Part shown: piece by piece, positions 7,059-8,208 of the stretch | How positions within the stretch are numbered: position 1 is the first letter of the stretch | Layout of the letters: the number at the start of each line of letters is the position of its first letter | Assembly: GCA_002718285.1 (NCBI GenBank) | Contig: PBAR01000005.1 | Coordinates: 54,799 to 63,006 of the forward strand | DNA from: Fidelibacterota bacterium | GTDB lineage: Bacteria; Marinisomatota; Marinisomatia; Marinisomatales; UBA1611 | DNA length: 8,208 nt | Direction: 5' to 3' | Made by a program: the position numbers and the translations under genes | Notes under the pieces: generated by a model | Seen by the model: the letters and a program-made list of their open reading frames with translations, nothing else | Told to the model about the DNA's origin: nothing | Database searches by the model: none

Positions 7059-8208
7059 ATGAAAATACATGAATACCAAGGTAAAAATATTTTTCGTAAA
7101 TATTCAATATCTACTCCAGATGGGATAACAGCTTTTTCAGTAGATGAAGCTGTAGAAGCGTATAACCAACTCAAAACTGATACTGTGGTGGTTAAAGCCC
7201 AAATTCATGCTGGCGGTAGGGGTAAAGGAGGGGGTATAAAACTAGCGCACAATATAGATGAAGTAAAATTATCTGCCAAAGAATTATTAGGTATGAAACT
7301 CATTACGCATCAAACTGGTAAAGAAGGTAAAGTTGTAGAACGTATTCTAATCGAATCTGGAGTAAATATTGATAAGGAATTCTATGCAGCTATTACTTTA
7401 GACCGGTCAAAAGAAATGGATGTGTTTATGGTCTCTACAGAAGGTGGTGTAGAAATTGAAAAAGTGGCTGAAGCATCACCCGAAAAAATTATTAAGGTAT
7501 GGATTGATCCATTATTGGGTATGAAATCCTTTCAAGCTCGGAAATTAGCTCACGGCTTAAATCTGAAGGGTACTATAGTAAAAGATGCAATATCAATATT
7601 TATAAACATGTATACTTGCTTTAAGGATACCGATGCTTCACTGTTAGAAATTAATCCACTTGTAATAACCACTGATGGTCATGTTTTAGCATTGGATTCA
7701 AAATTCAATTTTGATGATAATTCATTATTTCGTCAAAAAAGTATTTCTGAAATGCGTGATCTTTCTGAAGAAGATCCAATGGAAGTAGAAGCAGGAAGAT
7801 ACCACCTTAATTATATTAAACTAGATGGAAATGTTGGATGTATGGTAAATGGTGCTGGACTGGCAATGGCTACAATGGATATAATTAAACTAGCAGGAGG
7901 TGATCCTGCGAATTTCCTTGATGTAGGTGGAACAGCAAGTGCAGAAACAGTAAAGAATGGATTTCGCATTATACTAACCGATGAAAATGTAAAAGCTGTC
8001 CTGATCAATATTTTTGGCGGCATAGTCAGATGTGATCGTGTGGCCAATGGTGTAGTACAAGCTGTTAAAGAATTAGGCCTGAAAGTCCCTGTTGTTGTCC
8101 GTCTGCAAGGAACTAATGCATCACAAGCTAGGGATATACTAAATGAATCAGGTGTGTCAATTATTCCAGCTGACAGTATAAAGGATGCTGCAGAAAAAGT
8201 TGTAAAAG
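7059..8208 (+). CDS. sucC: Succinyl-CoA ligase (ADP/GDP-forming) beta subunit, 3' end cut by the window
   Basis: Beta subunit of succinyl-CoA synthetase, the TCA-cycle enzyme that couples succinyl-CoA cleavage to ATP or GTP formation, working with the SucD alpha subunit. 383 codons are visible, against about 388 for the E. coli protein, so only a few codons should be missing. Motifs include MKIHEYQGK (1-9) and VVVKAQIHAGGRGKGGGI (43-60), the ATP-grasp lysine and glycine-rich loop. LLEINPLV (195-202) and LALDSKFNFDDN (210-221) contribute Mg-binding residues near Asn199 and Asp213. LDGNVGCMVNGAGLAMATMD (255-274), NFLDVGGTA (285-293) and NIFGGIVRCDRVANG (317-331) form the CoA-ligase domain, with RLQGTN (348-353) near the end. 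The ATG is fixed by the family start and a good ribosome binding site, and it overlaps the pseudogene stop as ATGA. sucD would be expected just downstream. Nothing looks damaged. Confidence 0.96.
   Translation, partial: MKIHEYQGKNIFRKYSISTPDGITAFSVDEAVEAYNQLKTDTVVVKAQIHAGGRGKGGGIKLAHNIDEVKLSAKELLGMKLITHQTGKEGKVVERILIESGVNIDKEFYAAITLDRSKEMDVFMVSTEGGVEIEKVAEASPEKIIKVWIDPLLGMKSFQARKLAHGLNLKGTIVKDAISIFINMYTCFKDTDASLLEINPLVITTDGHVLALDSKFNFDDNSLFRQKSISEMRDLSEEDPMEVEAGRYHLNYIKLDGNVGCMVNGAGLAMATMDIIKLAGGDPANFLDVGGTASAETVKNGFRIILTDENVKAVLINIFGGIVRCDRVANGVVQAVKELGLKVPVVVRLQGTNASQARDILNESGVSIIPADSIKDAAEKVVK

Larger units (their letters stand above)
6481..7062 (+). pseudogene. arcC: Carbamate kinase pseudogene (deletion, frameshift and internal stop)
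   Basis: Carbamate kinase (typically ~310 aa) makes ATP from carbamoyl phosphate and ADP. Here only fragments survive. In the frame of the ATG at 6481, the start MAKLTAMISLGGTL matches the N-terminal nucleotide-binding ALGGNAL region, then meets TAG (6523-6525). From about 6519 another frame reads EKARDLSNKFGW...KWRRMVP (6525-6605), the mid-protein GW...WRR(V/M)VP block, so most of the residues between were deleted. At 6606-6609 four bases (ATAT) stand where one codon is expected, returning to the first frame at MPEYIMHGKSIKALVDRGTV (from 6613). VIASGGGGIPVY, AVIDKN, NVYFNFG and GSIGPKI follow. An in-frame TAA (6979-6981) interrupts, after which KVIITSIPNIADTLKGNAGT continues to TGA (7060-7062). 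Conserved LTDV is changed to ITNV. The 122-residue ORF at 6613-6981 is thus a piece of this relic, not a gene. The old ends abut pruA and overlap sucC by ATGA. Confidence 0.92.

Noticed and set aside
7811..8047. Minus-strand ORF inside sucC (and 6898-7107 over the pseudogene end)
   Set aside because: Antisense shadows of sucC and of the carbamate kinase remnant, without own start signals or motifs.

Overview
The window is AT-rich (roughly one-third G+C by eye) and bacterial. It carries single-copy core genes (ftsZ tail, rpmB, dus, pruA, sucC) mixed with a glycosyltransferase and a lipoprotein-type amidohydrolase. The ~540-residue stand-alone PruA, the short FtsZ tail ending in VPAFIRRQ, and the overall base and codon bias suggest an uncultured marine lineage near the FCB group. 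Candidatus Marinimicrobia (SAR406) is my best guess, but no rRNA marker is present and the assignment is an inference.

Layout. The 3' end of ftsZ (+) faces rpmB (-), with one hairpin/T-tract between them that can terminate both strands. Continuing on the minus strand are rpmB (ribosomal protein L28), a family-2 glycosyltransferase, a 577-bp AT-rich gap holding a 41-codon secreted-peptide ORF, and a 558-residue predicted lipoprotein amidohydrolase of the YtcJ/Amidohydro_3 type. A 109-bp divergent promoter region separates the amidohydrolase from dus (+), a DusB-like tRNA-dihydrouridine synthase. The -35 elements of both directions fall on a single perfect 6+1+6 palindrome.

The right-hand third is a plus-strand cluster: pruA (glutamate-semialdehyde dehydrogenase), a decayed carbamate kinase gene, and sucC (succinyl-CoA ligase beta subunit, running off the window a few codons short of its expected end). 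The carbamate kinase remnant starts directly after the pruA stop and ends in an ATGA overlap with sucC, so it was once a tightly packed middle gene of an operon. It is now broken by a large N-terminal deletion, a +1 frameshift and an in-frame TAA. Its 3' end contains a near-consensus promoter (TTGAAA-17-TATAAT) and the strong sucC ribosome binding site, which may explain why this part persists.

Functionally, PruA delivers carbon from proline (or ornithine/arginine) to glutamate and hence to the TCA cycle, where SucC acts. The lost carbamate kinase would have linked carbamoyl phosphate, for example from arginine or citrulline breakdown, to ATP. I see no CRISPR array, tRNA, rRNA, insertion sequence or phage gene. 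The points of interest are the pseudogene with its embedded promoter, the small secreted peptide, and the shared divergent operator/promoter.
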